Below the pieces are notes generated by a model, which was not told the origin of the DNA, ran no database searches, and saw only the letters and a program-made list of their open reading frames with translations. This document shows, in pieces, positions 9,920 to 22,060 of a stretch of DNA of 64,000 nucleotides (its first letter is position 1; each line of letters starts with the position of its first letter). This stretch comes from Mermis nigrescens (taxonomy: Eukaryota; Nematoda; Enoplea; Mermithida; Mermithidae), in the NCBI GenBank assembly GCA_036768485.1, contig JAVLUZ010000273.1, forward strand, positions 3,701,391 through 3,765,390, written 5' to 3'. The position numbers were made by a program, and so were the translations under genes.

Positions 9920-10960
9920 TTTGTCCATTTTTTAAGATTTTCCAATCCGATTAACGTGAATTCGTTCTACGTGATTTTTTGAGTTTCTAATAAAAATATT
10001 GGGATATTTAATTGCCTCGACAGTGTATGGCCCTTCCCAAGTGAGCAAACTTGCGACATTGGCTAGGTTTAAGCGTGGGGTTATGTTTATATACAGTGTC
10101 CCCAACAAATATTTCAACATCATGAGATTTACGGTCATAATAAAAGTTTTGAACGATCTGAGCATTTTAAATATTTATACGAGCATTTTCCCAAGAAGCC
10201 TTATTCATAAACTTATAGAAATGGGAGATATAATCATCTAAATCAATAGAATAGCGGCTGCTTTCATGCTTATGGCTGCTTCAATGGAAAATCTCACTTC
10301 TCGGCCATATAAGAGGAAAAAATTGGCTATATCCTATCGAGTCATGAAATTGAACTATTATATGTGAGCGTTGCATAGGATAGAGAATTCATCCCAATTA
10401 TTTTGATTATCATTAACATTCATTGATAAGGTATTAGCTAGAGTTTTATTGAATCTTTCAGTAAGGCCATCGGTTTGGGGGTGGTAGGGGATCGTATTTA
10501 CTTCATCAATGTTACAAAATTTACAAATTGAGGTTATGACATTTAACAAAAAATTTGTTCCTTGGTCTGACAAAAGCTGTCTAGGGGGATCTGTGGATCA
10601 AAATAACTTTGAGGAGAAATGCTTGAGCGGTATGCTCCGCTGTGGCTTGAGGTAGGCAAGCAGTCATACAATATTTGGTGAGATAATCAGTAAAAACTAT
10701 CATATATTTATTTCCATATTGCATTAACGGTAGGGGACATAGAACGTCAGTAGCAACTCTATCAAATGGTTTATTCACAAGATAGGAACCAAAGATGCCC
10801 GTATTGGTTAGATGGTAATTTACGGCTTAAACATTTTTCTCACAAATCACAATGCTCTTTCACATCTTTATAGCAATAAGGCCAGTAAAATCTTTCACAA
10901 ATATGTTTGTAGGAACGCTTAACATAAAATGACCAGAGAACATGTCATTGACATATGTAA
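9920..10960 (-). pseudogene. Element B integrase (Ty3/gypsy), frameshifted
   Basis: In minus-strand order there is an H2C2-type zinc region (about 10800-10920), then the catalytic core with FDRVATDVLCPLP and VFTDYLTKY (10581-10778), SDQGTNF and IPYHPQTDGLTERFNKTLA (10358-10573), and a C-terminal GPY/F module reading WEGPYTV…HVNRIGKS (about 9932-10060). Integrase inserts the element cDNA into chromosomes. The order is complete but it is broken into at least four frames. The second catalytic Asp region (SDQGTNF) and the Glu region (TERFNK) are still readable. Confidence 0.85.
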
Positions 10961-12450
10961 AATTTGGGGTCGTATTGCAGGTGGGATGACCATGAGTTCA
11001 ACCGGATCCTTCCAGCATTGGTCAATGTAAAATAAGAGATTATCCAAAAATGCAAACTTTTTGTGAGTATGCAAAATACGACGAGTTTCTTGGTCATTTT
11101 CAGGTAGCTCACCACTCACTAAAAATTTAATCATAGTAGAACAGAAAGTATCATCTTTTTGATTTTCCACTAGATTATCATAGGAGAGATCGATTTCTTC
11201 CATTTTCACAAATGAGCTCACCAAAATTCTTGAGAGAGCATCAACATTTCCGTGATTTTTACCTGGACAATGACAAATTTCAAGTTCATACTCCTGTAGA
11301 GCAAAGGCCCCATGAGAAATTCTTGGGGAAGGGTTAGGCTTTTTTATAGGATATACTGTAAAGCAGCATGATTAGTAATAATGATAACTTTCTGTTTAAA
11401 TAGATATATATGGAAGTGCTTAGCCACTTGAATACAGCTAAGGCTTCTAACTCGAAAGCGGGATAATATTCTTCTGGGAGTTACAATTTTCGGCTAATGT
11501 ATGCAATATGGTGATCCTTCCCATCAACTTCCTGCCGAAGAGAATAGCACCTAATCCTTTACCAGATGCATCTGTTTGAATTATAAAAGGGTTAGAATAA
11601 TTGGGATAAATTAAAACTGAAGCAGTAAACAATTTTTTTAAAGTGATGAATGCGATGTCACAACTTTTATTCCATGAAAATTTAACATTTTTGCGCAACA
11701 ACGCGTACAGAGGTTCCGCAACACAGGCAAAATTAGGTATAAAGCGTGTATAGTAACCAGCTAATTCCGAAAGCTTTTACATATTCCGTAGAATTTGGAA
11801 CTACAAAATTCTATACAGCTTTTATTTTAAGAGATCGGGATTCATACCAGCTGTGAAATTATATGCAAGATATGAGGTCTCATTTTTTGCGAACATTTTC
11901 AAGCCTCAATTTGAAACCAGCTTGAGATAATTTATCAAATATAGGAGATATACTCTCTAGGTGTTACTCAAATGTTCTACTAAAAATCAGTATATCATCA
12001 AGATAAATTAAACATATGTCCCATTGCAAGCCTGAGAGAAGAAGGTCCCTGAGACATTGGAAGGTTCCTGGGGCATGCCAAAAGGGAGAACATTAAGATA
12101 ATAGAGGCCGTTGGAGGTGATAAAGGCTGTCTTCTCCTTATCATTTTCACTCTGGGATTTGCCAATAACCCCAGGCTTGGTCTAAAGTCGTAAAATAGGC
12201 GCTTTCATTCAGAGTATCCAAAATGTCATCAATATGAGGCAAAGGATAATTATCTCTTTTCATTAAACTATTGGAGTTTCCGATAATCTCGCCAAAACCG
12301 AAATCCTCCTGTTTTTTGGGACCTTACAATGAGACTGGCCCGGGACTATGCGAATAAGAGATGATTTTTTATAAGCATTTTCCTAATTTCATTATCGATA
12401 ATTTCTCTTTGTTTATAGGGTACTCTGTAAGGTTGCTGTTTGAACGGTGT
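10919..12450 (-). pseudogene. Element B reverse transcriptase and RNase H, frameshifted
   Basis: RT is recognised by GYWQI near 12150-12190, KTAFIT and LNVLPFGMP near 12080-12130, and the catalytic box YLDDILIF near 11975-12005. The RNase H part follows with FIIQTDASGKGLGAIL (about 11530-11590) and a C-terminal CPGKNHGNVDALSR (about 11225-11270). The spacer before integrase is the 101-codon frame at 10919-11224. Many stops and frameshifts separate these segments, so the protein is not made in one piece. Confidence 0.85.
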
Positions 12451-13390
12451 AGCATCACCCACCGGAATCAATATTATGAGATATGAGATGAGTATTTCCC
12501 AGATCCTTATCGTCTACAACAAATAAATATAAATATTTATTTAAAAGTTCGAGCAATTTTACTAGCCTTTTTGGGATCCAAGCTAGGGTTTCCAGGTATT
12601 TCATTTATAATCTTATTCTCGGATTTGGCTTAAGAATTATCTTTCTTAATGGTCGACACATTTTACGCGAAAAGTAGGCCGCGCTAGTAGGCAGAACTTC
12701 TCCTAGTTTTGTGCCTTGATATATGATTTAGGGGATCTTTAGATAAATTGATTACACTAGTGCTGATTGAGTCATTAACTGGATTATCAATACAAGAAGA
12801 GACATACGTGCGTGTAAGCATACAGGTTGCATTGGGCTCGTAAATAGTATTAAAACTACCATATGATTTATTAATACTGAGATGAACAAAAGACATCGAT
12901 TGTGGAGGGATAATTGTTCCACATTTTATTGTAGCAACTCCTCTAGGTTTATCGCTCAATTGGTTTGACTCAGGCATTTTTAATTCATATCTGCCAAATA
13001 AAACTTTTCCAGTCTTCCATGAAATAATGAGATGAGCAAAACGACGCAAATAGTCTGTCTGATTAAGAATTTAGTCACGCAATTCTCAATGACTTGGGCT
13101 TGCGAAAATTCTGGGGTTACCAAATCCTATTTCAGTTTCGAAGCAAACACATAACCGAACAGTACCTAAAACCTTGGCTTGATGTCCTCCTGCCTGAGTG
13201 ATAGTATTAATAACGTGAGGATAAAGTGTAAGATTAAGTTCATTGCAAAGATTTTCATCAATTAGAGTAAATTCTGAACCAGTATCTATTAAGGCTTGTG
13301 AAATAGTTGAAACTAGAGGGTTTATTCGATTTAAAATTTTGACTTTCACTCTGGGGATAGAATTTTTTAATAACTCAATAGCTGCGCATT
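12450..13390 (-). pseudogene. Element B aspartic protease and pre-RT linker
   Basis: The frame at 13086-13349 has the retropepsin signature ALIDTGSEFTLIDENL, with the catalytic Asp in DTG, about 20 residues from the start of the visible frame. The following 121-codon frame (12684-13049) matches the region that normally joins protease to RT in Ty3/gypsy polyproteins. The protease would mature Gag-Pol inside particles. It is separated from gag by the envelope-like region, which is unusual. Confidence 0.75.
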
Positions 13391-13533
13391 TTTTTACTTA
13401 AAGAGATGGATTTACCGGATTCATTTTGAGGTTCAAAGAAAAGGTGTAAATGCACACACTAGAGCTGAGTAAGTGGTGATCCTACAGAAGACTTTGAAAG
13501 TCACGTACTTGGTGTGAAGTCTCTTCCTTATTA

Positions 13534-15690
13534 TCAATAGTCTCCTCTTTCGGATTTTTCTACCGTAACATTCGTTCCAACATCCTCGGGATTAGGTTCA
13601 TCCATTTTTCGTTTCCGCACGTACAATGACTGACCTCCTTTGCGAATCGTTGCTCGTCCGTGAGAATTTCTACGTCTGAATTTTTTTCTACAAAAACTAC
13701 ATGGTTCAGAGCAAATAGAGCAATACCATATGATCACATATATATACATGCAAAAATGATTTTTTCTACTAAATTAAATTGACTTAATTCTAAATTAGTC
13801 AATTTAATTAAATTGATTTTAAGAATTGACTAAATTCTCTTGCTGAGTCAGAAACGAATTCACCGGTACCTTTAAAAATTCAGAAATAACATTTTGGATT
13901 CAGGGATAATTCAGTATAATTTGATAAGCAATTTAGCTGGTTTTCTAAAATGTTTGTTTTGAACGTATAGCTTCTAATTAGACTAATTGACTAAAAAGTT
14001 TAAGTGAAAAAACTTTCAAGAAATAATGATGGGCATACGTGGGCAGCAAGAAAATTCTGAAAGAGAATTGCAAGATTTTTGAAGGCGAAAAATGGCCTTA
14101 AAAATGGTGGTATGGCAATAAAAACACCATTTTTCGACGTTTCTCATCAAGCACTATCCATTGGCATCAAAAAATTGCAAAAAAAACGATAAGGTACAAA
14201 AATTGAATTCTGGGGGGAGGGGGTATTTTTGATTTCTGGGGGGGGTATTTTGGTTTCTGGGGGTGCATACCCCAGAAGCCCCCTTCCACGCCCAGGTGTG
14301 ATGGTGGGGCGTGGAACGTATGAGCGGACTAATTTGAATGCCATGCAATCTCTAGAGGTAGGAAGTAGCGTGTACCAGGCAAAACTAGTGAACCACGAAT
14401 TTTTCTTTTGAAAATACCACTTAATTTACGACTACAATCAATAGTGGGGGAATTAGGCACTAAATTATCACTGCCTGGGATAACAAACAAGGTTTTTCCT
14501 TTATAAATAACTGGCAAAAATTGATAGCAAACATTAATCAGAGTATAATTCCAAAATATCTTATCAGGGATAACCATGGAGCAGTCCCAAACAATTAGAG
14601 CTTCACTGGCAAATGAGGCATGAATATCTTTTCTATCTAACAGAGCTCTGGCACCAAGGGTTGGATCAAATTGCAAAAACTGCCAAACAAGTTGCAAATA
14701 TCGATCTGCTGACCTGCACAATTCAAGCCATATATTCCTGAATATTTTGGATTCAAAATTCTTAATTTTTTCAAAAAGAAATTGTAAAAAGAAATTGTAA
14801 CTTAGCGTTTACAGGATTGGCATAAGAATTTGGGGTTGAATTTCTTGCATTAATCAATCTTATATCTTGGGGATATTCAAATTGAAGTACAACACCTTGT
14901 GCGGTTTCATATGCATTTTGCAGGTTACATCTTTTAGACGAATATAACATAGTGAAAGCAGCTTGAACTTTTTCAACGATAACATACTTTTCCAAAATTT
15001 GGGCTAAATGAGGACCACTACTCATGAGAGGACAGACTGATTTAAAAATATCCTTTTCCCAGATTATTGTACTAAAAGTATGATTACAATAACCATTTGA
15101 GGCTTTACAACCGCCCGTATCACCGAGATTGCCCATGACTTTTTCGCCATCATATGAGGGAACAGTGCCTAATTCAAGAAAAAAATTAGTCAGTGAAGCA
15201 ATGGTCTGAGCAGCAATAAATAAAAGAAACACTCGGGGAATTATTAGTCGACCAAAGATTGGGTGAGGGGATTCTACTAAAGGTGTATTGTCCAAAATTT
15301 TTGTTTCTAAAACTCGATAACATTCCTAAACAGAAGGGAACTTCAAATGAGGTATTGCTGACAATTCCTTTTGAGCCGAACAATCCAAAATTTGTACATA
15401 TAGTACGAGTTTTACAATAACATTTGCTGCTTTTGCTTCAAGAGGTTTTATTTCTTGCTGTCCAAATTTTAATCTGCGCTGAAGTTGCAGCTCTATCAAA
15501 AGTTTCAGGCAACACGCAATGAACTTTTTCAGGTATTGAGAGAGCATAATCATTTCTACGGGATTGACATAAAAAGTAAGATTTTGGGGTGAATTTTCTA
15601 TTGCAGAAAAATATGAGATGCAAAAGCATAAAGAAAAATATGCAAAATGAAAATTTTTGGCGATATGTACAAAAGCGGTGCGCACCTCAT
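13534..15690 (-). pseudogene. Envelope-glycoprotein-like gene between gag and protease of element B, broken
   Basis: The minus-strand frames at 15326-15685, 14771-15295, 14329-14721 and 13534-13749 read as one ectodomain in pieces. There is a hydrophobic leader-like start, many Cys, N-x-T/S sites (for example NHTFS and WNYTL), a Cys-rich segment with SNGYCNHTF and KSVCPLM, and finally a hydrophobic segment YVIIWYCSICSEPCSFC followed by a strongly basic tail KKFRRR. This is the layout of a class I/III viral fusion glycoprotein or a retroelement Env. The texture reminds me of glycoproteins of arthropod negative-strand RNA viruses (chuvirus type), but that is a guess. It carries several frameshifts and a MITE-1 insertion at 14034-14300, so it is not functional. 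Confidence 0.5.
14034..14300 (+). mobile_element. MITE-1 copy inside the Env-like gene
   Basis: This copy starts CATACGTGGGCAGC and ends ACGCCCAGGTGTG. The flanking octamers ATGATGGG (14026-14033) and ATGGTGGG (14301-14308) match at 7 of 8 positions, so the insertion is recognisable but not fresh. It separates the ectodomain part of the Env-like gene from its membrane-anchor part. Confidence 0.85.
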
Positions 15691-15699
15691 CACTATTCC

Positions 15700-16050
15700 T
15701 TCACTTTTCACATCACTATGGCCGACAAAAGAATGAATTGTGATTTTGAGAACAGTTGTGTACTCCTTTTCTCACTAACGGCACACTGGGGGAATGGCAG
15801 GCGACACCTTATTTTGCCACTTAAAGCAAGTGCTGCACACACCATCTTCACATACCCTACCTTCCACCCCGGTTTCAAAGGTGGGAACAACCCAAATTTC
15901 ATCATTAGTGAGGGCGGACACAACTGACATTATGCATCTTCATGGAATGAAAATGCAGAAACTGAAATTGGTTTTGAAAAAGGACGGGATATGTGCAATT
16001 GAGAGCATCAAAACCTTCTCATGATCATTTTCAACGCCCCTTGTGCTAAG
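15700..16050 (-). other. Linker between gag and Env-like gene of element B
   Basis: Minus-strand frames here include a short Cys-rich stretch (RVCEDGVCSTCFKWQ near 15800-15850) that could belong to the N-terminal part of the Env-like protein or to the end of Gag. Stops in all frames prevent a firm assignment. No insertion boundary (inverted ends or duplication) was seen on either side. Confidence 0.3.
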
Positions 16051-16055
16051 ACCCC

Positions 16056-17168
16056 TCATCCTCCGCATGGGCTGCACACAAAATTTTGCCTACTCACATG
16101 GGGATGATGTGACAGATGTTCACCTTGCGAAAAATTTCGAGAAAAACGTCTATTTTGATTTACACTCGACTGATTTGAGTACAATCGACTATTTTGATTA
16201 TTCACAGAAATACTAAAGCGATTTTGATTCAAGCGATTCTGAAACATTTGCTGATTTTCTTGCTGTTTTGTTATACAATTAGCTATTCGATGTCTAGCTT
16301 ACCATGAAAAAAGCAAGTAATATGAGCATCCCGAGAGGAACTTTGTGCAGGGCCCTGCCTTCTGTTGTTAAATTAGTCCAACTGGGATACTGCCCAGAAT
16401 ACTGCCTTTCTACAGATGGTTGAGTCAATCGAAAAGAATCATTATAATTTTTTATTGCGGGTGAACTTTGGCTACTGAGGTTTGGAGCACTAGGAGGAAG
16501 TCATAGACGGAAATTGAGAAACAAGCAATTTTGAGTTTTAAACATCGTGGGGTTTGTAAATTTTGCTGACTGCCATAATTTTGATTAACTTCCTGCTTGT
16601 ATGCCTCGAAACGGCTTCTTCAAAAGTTTTTGGGGATGCATTCTCACCCAGATTCGTGAATAGGGTAACAACCCAATTTTGAGATAAAATGGCCTTTATA
16701 GAATCGTTTTCATCATTACTATTCCAGCCCGGCTGAGCTCTTTTAGCCAACTTCCTAATCTCCGCTCGTATTGCAAAACAGATTCATGGAGTAAGTGGTA
16801 CCTAGCAACTAATTGATCGCATTTAATGTCTATATGTTGATTATCGGGGGAACCTAAGTCTAAAATTTTGAGAATATTCGTTCTAAGTTTGTAAAGCAGG
16901 GGTTTGCTTATTGAGGTAATGAAAAAATATTAAAGCTGCTCCTTTAAGATAAGTGGATAAGAGAGCGATTTTTCTTTCAAAATTTGTAGCTCCACCTAAA
17001 ATTGCAAGGTTGTTGAATTGCCTTTCCCACTTGGTCAGTTTTGCTTTCAATCTCTGCAGAGAACTTGAAGTGAGGGTGATGTTACAAAAGAGACTGGACG
17101 TCGTTCATAGAGATCTTGCATTTGAGTGACAGTATCTTGTAACACAGCAACAACTTGATCTTCCATTT
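16056..17168 (-). pseudogene. Element B gag, frameshifted
   Basis: The minus-strand frame starting at 17168 (MEDQVVAVLQDTVTQMQDLYERR) leads, through frameshifts, into a capsid-like region with WERQFNNL and KIALLSTYLKGAA, then KRAQPGWNSNDENDSIKAIL (16538-16750), and an Asn/Gln/Arg-rich tail (16056-16247) typical of the sequence after a Gag zinc knuckle. A degenerate knuckle-like CFFHGK is seen near 16310. Gag forms the particle that packages element RNA. Start choice rests on the first Met before the conserved coiled segment. Confidence 0.65.
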
Positions 17169-17169
17169 T

Positions 17170-17950
17170 AAAAATATTTCTGATTTTTATTTTGGCAAGA
17201 TTTGCGATATTTTTTTCTTATTCAATTTGGGATCTAAATTTTTTCGAACCTTCCGTATGAGTAAAACGTTTCTCTTGGGAAAAACGCCAAATGGATTCTG
17301 CTTTTTGATTTGGGTTGATGATGAAATAGGCTAATCTAAGAGGTTTGGTAATGACAGTTTCATATCTAATTTTAAACGCTTTGCATATATTTTCTTTAAA
17401 AAGCTTTGATTAGGTGAATAAGCAATAATTTGCCACATAACTTGGATCATTCACAGTTTCACACCAAGGTGATAATTTAAATAATTTACTTCAATAAACG
17501 ATGCGTACAACAGCGCTGTACATGTCGGAGACACTATGTTAAAAATTAAGTTGATCCTTAATTGTAATTGGTGCTCTTTTAGAGAAAGAGAGAAAAAATA
17601 CAACAACGCTGTACATGTCAAACACGTTGTTTATTACTGCTTACAATATGTGGCACCATAATTCCGATGTATAAACAATTTGTTAGGTTTCTGGATTAGC
17701 GAAGCAATCACCACCATCATCGGAATCGCTAATAGGTGGAAAACGCGCATATTGAAGATATATTGCAAGCTTCGACTGATCAATACAATCAGTGGTGGTC
17801 GCTTCAGCTTCTTCAAGTGGAGATATGGGCAAAAACGGAGCTTTGGCTCACTTTCAATTTCTTCCACCTGATCATTGTTTTTGTCCAAATCTCAATTACC
17901 AATTTACAGTCATTGTCATTGTGGAAATCTCCTGGTGTCGTGACCTTCAT
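17170..17950. other. Leader region of element B; no gene recognised
   Basis: This is AT-rich sequence upstream (minus sense) of gag. A direct repeat of about 30 bp, ACAACAGCGCTGTACATGTC / ACAACAACGCTGTACATGTC, occurs at 17508 and 17601. An 84-codon minus frame (17634-17888) has one hydrophobic stretch but no family motif. I could not define an LTR edge or primer-binding site. Confidence 0.3.
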
Positions 17951-17956
17951 CATTGG

Positions 17957-18440
17957 CTATTTTGTTGTCGGAATTGGAATCTTCCGCCATCTGTTCTTTG
18001 ATATAGGCTTGATTGATTGTGTGAGGAGTGCGCTGGTATCGAATCCACTCCAAGCGGCTTGGGCCTGGAGTGAAAATTGGCCAAACAGGCCAATGGTAGC
18101 CATAGGGGGCGGAATACCATCATTGATTAAATTGTGCCAGATGTATGCATGCAGGTAGGCGATAGGCTCCTCATTGTGAAGAAAGGCGTAGTCAAACATC
18201 TTGCTTTTGATTTTGTTGTTGAGGAAATGCTCAAATAGACAAATGATGAATTCATGGAATCCGTCATCTTGGAAAGTTGGTTGGGTGGCCCAAGCAACGT
18301 AATGCTGGCGGAGGGCCAGGATGTACGTGCCTAATTAATCAATGGCGATTTGACACTGATTTGTATTCATAATACATATGATAGTGGTACCTAAGAGGCC
18401 AATAGTAAGACAAAGGAGAAATGCTGCAGAAAAACAAGTG
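17957..18440 (-). pseudogene. Unidentified protein fragment with one stop
   Basis: The minus strand reads as a single frame of about 160 codons with one in-frame TAA near 18337. It has a hydrophobic N-terminal stretch (SAAFLLCLTIGLLG), then a hydrophilic segment with QHYVAWATQPTFQDDGF and an aromatic, Pro-containing part (HAYIWHNLINDGIPPPMA). Composition and the single stop argue for a recently coding sequence. I do not recognise the family. A retroelement structural protein is possible, given the neighbours. Confidence 0.35.
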
Positions 18441-18972
18441 GACTTGAAACGAGTGACTGAAAACGAGTTAGCTTATGAGCGATAATAACAAGATGCAAGA
18501 TAAGCGAGTGGCATTGCCGTAATGCTTACAATAGATCAGCATGTGGTTAGCTGGGTTAGTCGAGTTACTGTAATGTCACTGGATGACATTAACTCAACAT
18601 TGAGCCTTTTATCCTCGCCAATATTCCAGTCAGGCGACCCGACCATAAACATATTATAAATGTAATATGTGTTGCGGCTGTTCCAGCTTACACATTTTGC
18701 AGCTACAAAAGAGTAATATTAATAATATGCATACATTCTATTTGCACTATTCTTTACCATGTTTTTACTTAACCTATAGTCTACATACATGTATATTTGC
18801 ACTACTCAAAGAAGCGACTTTTTTCGATGATCGGCCAGTTTGTCATCAGTTTGCTCGAGCACTAGACGTAAATAAGTCTTCATACTATCTGGCCGGGCAG
18901 TATTAAGCTCATTCTAATGAGTTGTGGTGCAAATTAGGGCTCCAATCAAGCCGCAAGCTTATTTCCTGTGGG

Positions 18973-19551
18973 TCAGCAAACATAATATTGTTTTGGGACT
19001 GCCAGGACGTTATCAAATTCCTCATTAGCAGTCTTTTCAATCCAGAATTGCACTGCCACAAACAAGAAGCTGACAAACATCAAATACAGTACCACAATAT
19101 GTCTTCCGTGTACGATTTTAGCAATTTTTTCAGCAGCTGCGGAAACTAATCCCGGAAAGCTGAAACCAAGACAGATACTCATCAATAAAATCGGCAGACA
19201 GACCACCAAAGTGGTAAACAACATAAACAGCAGCAAAATTTTGTGCACATTGCACACATTGGGGAAAAAGCTGGAACAACTCTCAGCTTCCAGACCAACA
19301 GTCCAAAGTCTAACATCTGCTATCAGGGGCCAGCTACATAATAAAAGTTGTAGCTTCAAAATTCTTGTCTCAAAATGAATAGAGAACGACTTTGGGGCTT
19401 GCAGGGTCAGCCAATAAAATACAGTATACTGCAAGAGTGGTTCTTTCAAGACTGTTGCACCCCATTTTGTAAGTACTGTAAGATGGAGACTAAGCATTTT
19501 AATAGAGAGAAGTTTGCTTATATAGGTTAGCTGGTAGGTGTGTTTATCCAA
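18973..19551 (-). CDS. Uncharacterised 192-codon frame with two or more hydrophobic segments
   Basis: The central and C-terminal parts contain strong membrane-like stretches (KILLLFMLFTTLVVCLPILLM and a second IVVLYLMFVSFLFVAVQFW) joined by a short polar loop, which is the pattern of a two-helix membrane protein. The N-terminal 30 codons overlap sequence shared with the A-family LTR (19470-19501 matches 36333-36362), so the true start is doubtful. It could be an exon of an unknown membrane protein or a fragment of an element-encoded one. Confidence 0.3.
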   Translation of the reverse strand: MDKHTYQLTYISKLLSIKMLSLHLTVLTKWGATVLKEPLLQYTVFYWLTLQAPKSFSIHFETRILKLQLLLCSWPLIADVRLWTVGLEAESCSSFFPNVCNVHKILLLFMLFTTLVVCLPILLMSICLGFSFPGLVSAAAEKIAKIVHGRHIVVLYLMFVSFLFVAVQFWIEKTANEEFDNVLAVPKQYYVC

Positions 19552-20708
19552 ATTCGTATACGTTACATAAAGGGCGGCGTACTTAAACTACATACCTAAC
19601 ACTAAATGAAAGTTTACTATTGTAAATACACGGCCGCTCTGTGTCTACTGAATCAACACAAATACGGACACGGACTGTATTTGCCTTTGGGACTTACCTA
19701 GGTACCTAAATTGCTCTTAGTGCTGGCCGGGTTCCTTAAGTGCGTTGAGCAAATCTAAACCCTTTAGCCCTCAATGACTTACGGCCTTAACTCCATCGGT
19801 CCTAATATTGCTGACCGCTCCTTGTTGGGAGTCTTCTCAGCTATGCCCTAAATCCTAACACTGGTACTTACCTATTCCCAGAATACTCACAAGGTCAGTT
19901 GACCTATCTCAACCCAGCTCAAATTGATTATTTAACTTATTTTCAGTGGTTAAGGTTGTTTCGAAATGTTTTGGTTCCTAAATTTAGGTAGCACTCTTAA
20001 ATTCGAATTCAACAACAGCAAGCTCTTAGCTAGACAGTCATCATAATGATTAATTATGATTTTTTAGCGATTTTTACGTTGAGAGAGATAAGAGACTTTT
20101 TGAAGATGAAGTGAAAATAAGACATACATTATTTACCATTCCAATTTGGTCGTGATGAAATATAAAAGAATTTGTCATGGCCGCCTGACCTACCCTTGAT
20201 GTACATTATCTCTGAGTAGCTAATTTTCCACTATTTACTAACGCAAATCACAAAAGCTCGGCTACAAGCTGGCACAAAACAAATAAAGGAAAAAACTTGC
20301 TCAATGGATACCAACACAACTCAATCCAGACGCCAACTAACTCTACCTCCCAGGATAGCTGCAGTGAAGCGATGTCTAGTCGACATCAAAAATAAATTAA
20401 CCAATGAGAAGATTACTTTTTATAAAGTCATAAGATTAAGATAATTACAGCGGTAATTCAAACAATTAATTAACTGATGTTAACATATATGTTACTCTGC
20501 TTTACAGGACAAGTACATAATAGGATTTTGGATTGAAAAATGGGGGGATTAAACGAGAACTGAAGGCATAACCTCGAGCTAGAACATTGCTAGGGTGCCT
20601 AATCAAAGAGTTATGATAATCCACTATGGTCAAATGCTGTAAACAACTGGCTCTGGCGATATAAATAATTTTGCATATTGTTCATACCGTGCAACTGTCA
20701 TAGTTACA
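19468..20708 (-). repeat. LTR of retroelement A1 (3' LTR)
   Basis: On the minus strand it begins TGTAACTATGACAGTTGCAC just after a purine-rich tract (GTGGGAGAG) and ends in …TTACA, so it obeys the TG…CA rule. It aligns along its length with 36331-37615 and 44994-46041. Shared blocks include ATTTGCCTTTGGGACTTAC, GGTCCTAATATTGCTGACC and GGTCAGTTGACYTATCTCAA. About 120 bp at 19502-19620 is absent from the other copies. The low-coordinate edge could instead be 19621. Confidence 0.7.
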
Positions 20709-21099
20709 CTCTCCCACGTTTTTGGAAAAAATTCAAGACAAAGTGTCAAATTTTTTCAATACTGTTGGCGGATGGTTGTGGCCTCAACATAAATAAATGG
20801 GAGTAAAATAATTGCGGCCAGATTTCTTCATTAAATGGATGCTGTGAGCTGATCCAAAGTTGTTATTTCGCCTCTGGCTTTCAAAATTCTTGCTCGAGCA
20901 CATTGCATAATAATTACAGCGGATATTTTTAACTCAGGCGCATCACAAACACAAACATTGTTTTTAATTGTTCTGACGACGACGCAAGTTTTGGCTTCTC
21001 AGATGCCTTTCATCCTTCCCTTCAGTCCCTGGGGGGTAAAAATTTAAAATGAAAATATTTAGGTGGGACTTATCCCCTTGTCCGTTAAGGAGTTACAAT

Positions 21100-21365
21100 C
21101 ACACCTGGGCGTGCGGGGGGTTTGGGGGGTATGCAGCCCCCAGAAACCAAAATACCCCTCCAGAAATCAAAATACCCCCCCAGAATTCAATTTTTGAAAA
21201 TTTTTTTCGTTTTTTTCGCAATTTTTTAATGCTTATGGATAGTGCTTGATGAAAAAACGTCAAAAAATGGTGTTTTTATCGCCATACCACCATTTTTAAG
21301 GCCATTTTTCGACCTTCAAAAAAATCCTGCCCCCTCCCCCAGAATTTTCTTGCTGCCCATGTATG
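21100..21365 (-). mobile_element. MITE-1 copy, reverse orientation, with 8-bp TSD
   Basis: 266 bp long, inverted relative to most copies: starts CACACCTGGGCGTG and ends CTGCCCATGTATG, flanked by an exact GTTACAAT duplication (21092-21099 and 21366-21373). It lies in the non-coding 3' part of retroelement A1, so it inserted after A1 did. Confidence 0.92.
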
Positions 21366-21791
21366 GTTACAATACCTTAACATCGGTACCACTTTGATAC
21401 TGAGCAACAATGATTTTAAAACACAAGATTATAAGGCACAATAGTCGGGTCAAGAAAAATTAAGAGCACTGATGATAAAGTTAAAGATGAGGTAAAATAA
21501 AAATGAGGAATGTTATACATGAGCAAAAATCAAAAGATAAGTGTAATTATGACTGAATACTGTTGAGCAGAGTAGCACCAAAATCAAGAAAAATACAGCA
21601 ATAATATAACACAAAAAATAACAGTCAAGAGAAAAAATAACAGCGCAATAAAAGTCCAGGAACAACAAAGTCCGGTGACTTCAAAATGCTGGCCAATGGG
21701 ACAACGATTGCAGAGTTTTTAGCTTCTGACTTCAAAGTCCAATATCAATCCAACATACTGGGCTTGGAAGAATAAAAATGGGAGTGGTGCT

Positions 21792-22060
21792 CATACGTGG
21801 GCAGCAAAAAATTTCTGGGGGGGGTGCAAGATTTTTTGAAGGTCAAAAAATGGCCTTAAAAACGATGGTATGGTGATAAAAACACCATTTTTCGACGTTT
21901 CTCATCAAGCACTATCCATTGGCATCAAAAAATTGCGAAAAAAGCGAAAAAAATTTTCAAAAATTGAATTCTGGGGGGGTATTTTGATTTCTGGGGGGGG
22001 GGGGGTATTTTGGTTTCTGGGGGGGTGCATACCCCCCCAAACCCCCCACGCCCAGGTGTG
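21792..22060 (+). mobile_element. MITE-1 copy with 8-bp TSD
   Basis: 269 bp, CATACGTGGGCAGC to CGCCCAGGTGTG, with an exact GTGGTGCT duplication (21784-21791 and 22061-22068). Opposite in orientation to the copy 430 bp to its left; the two could form a long hairpin. Confidence 0.92.

Noticed and set aside
15589..16024. Plus-strand frames at 15589-16024
   Set aside because: Antisense to the gag/Env-like region of element B and without motifs.
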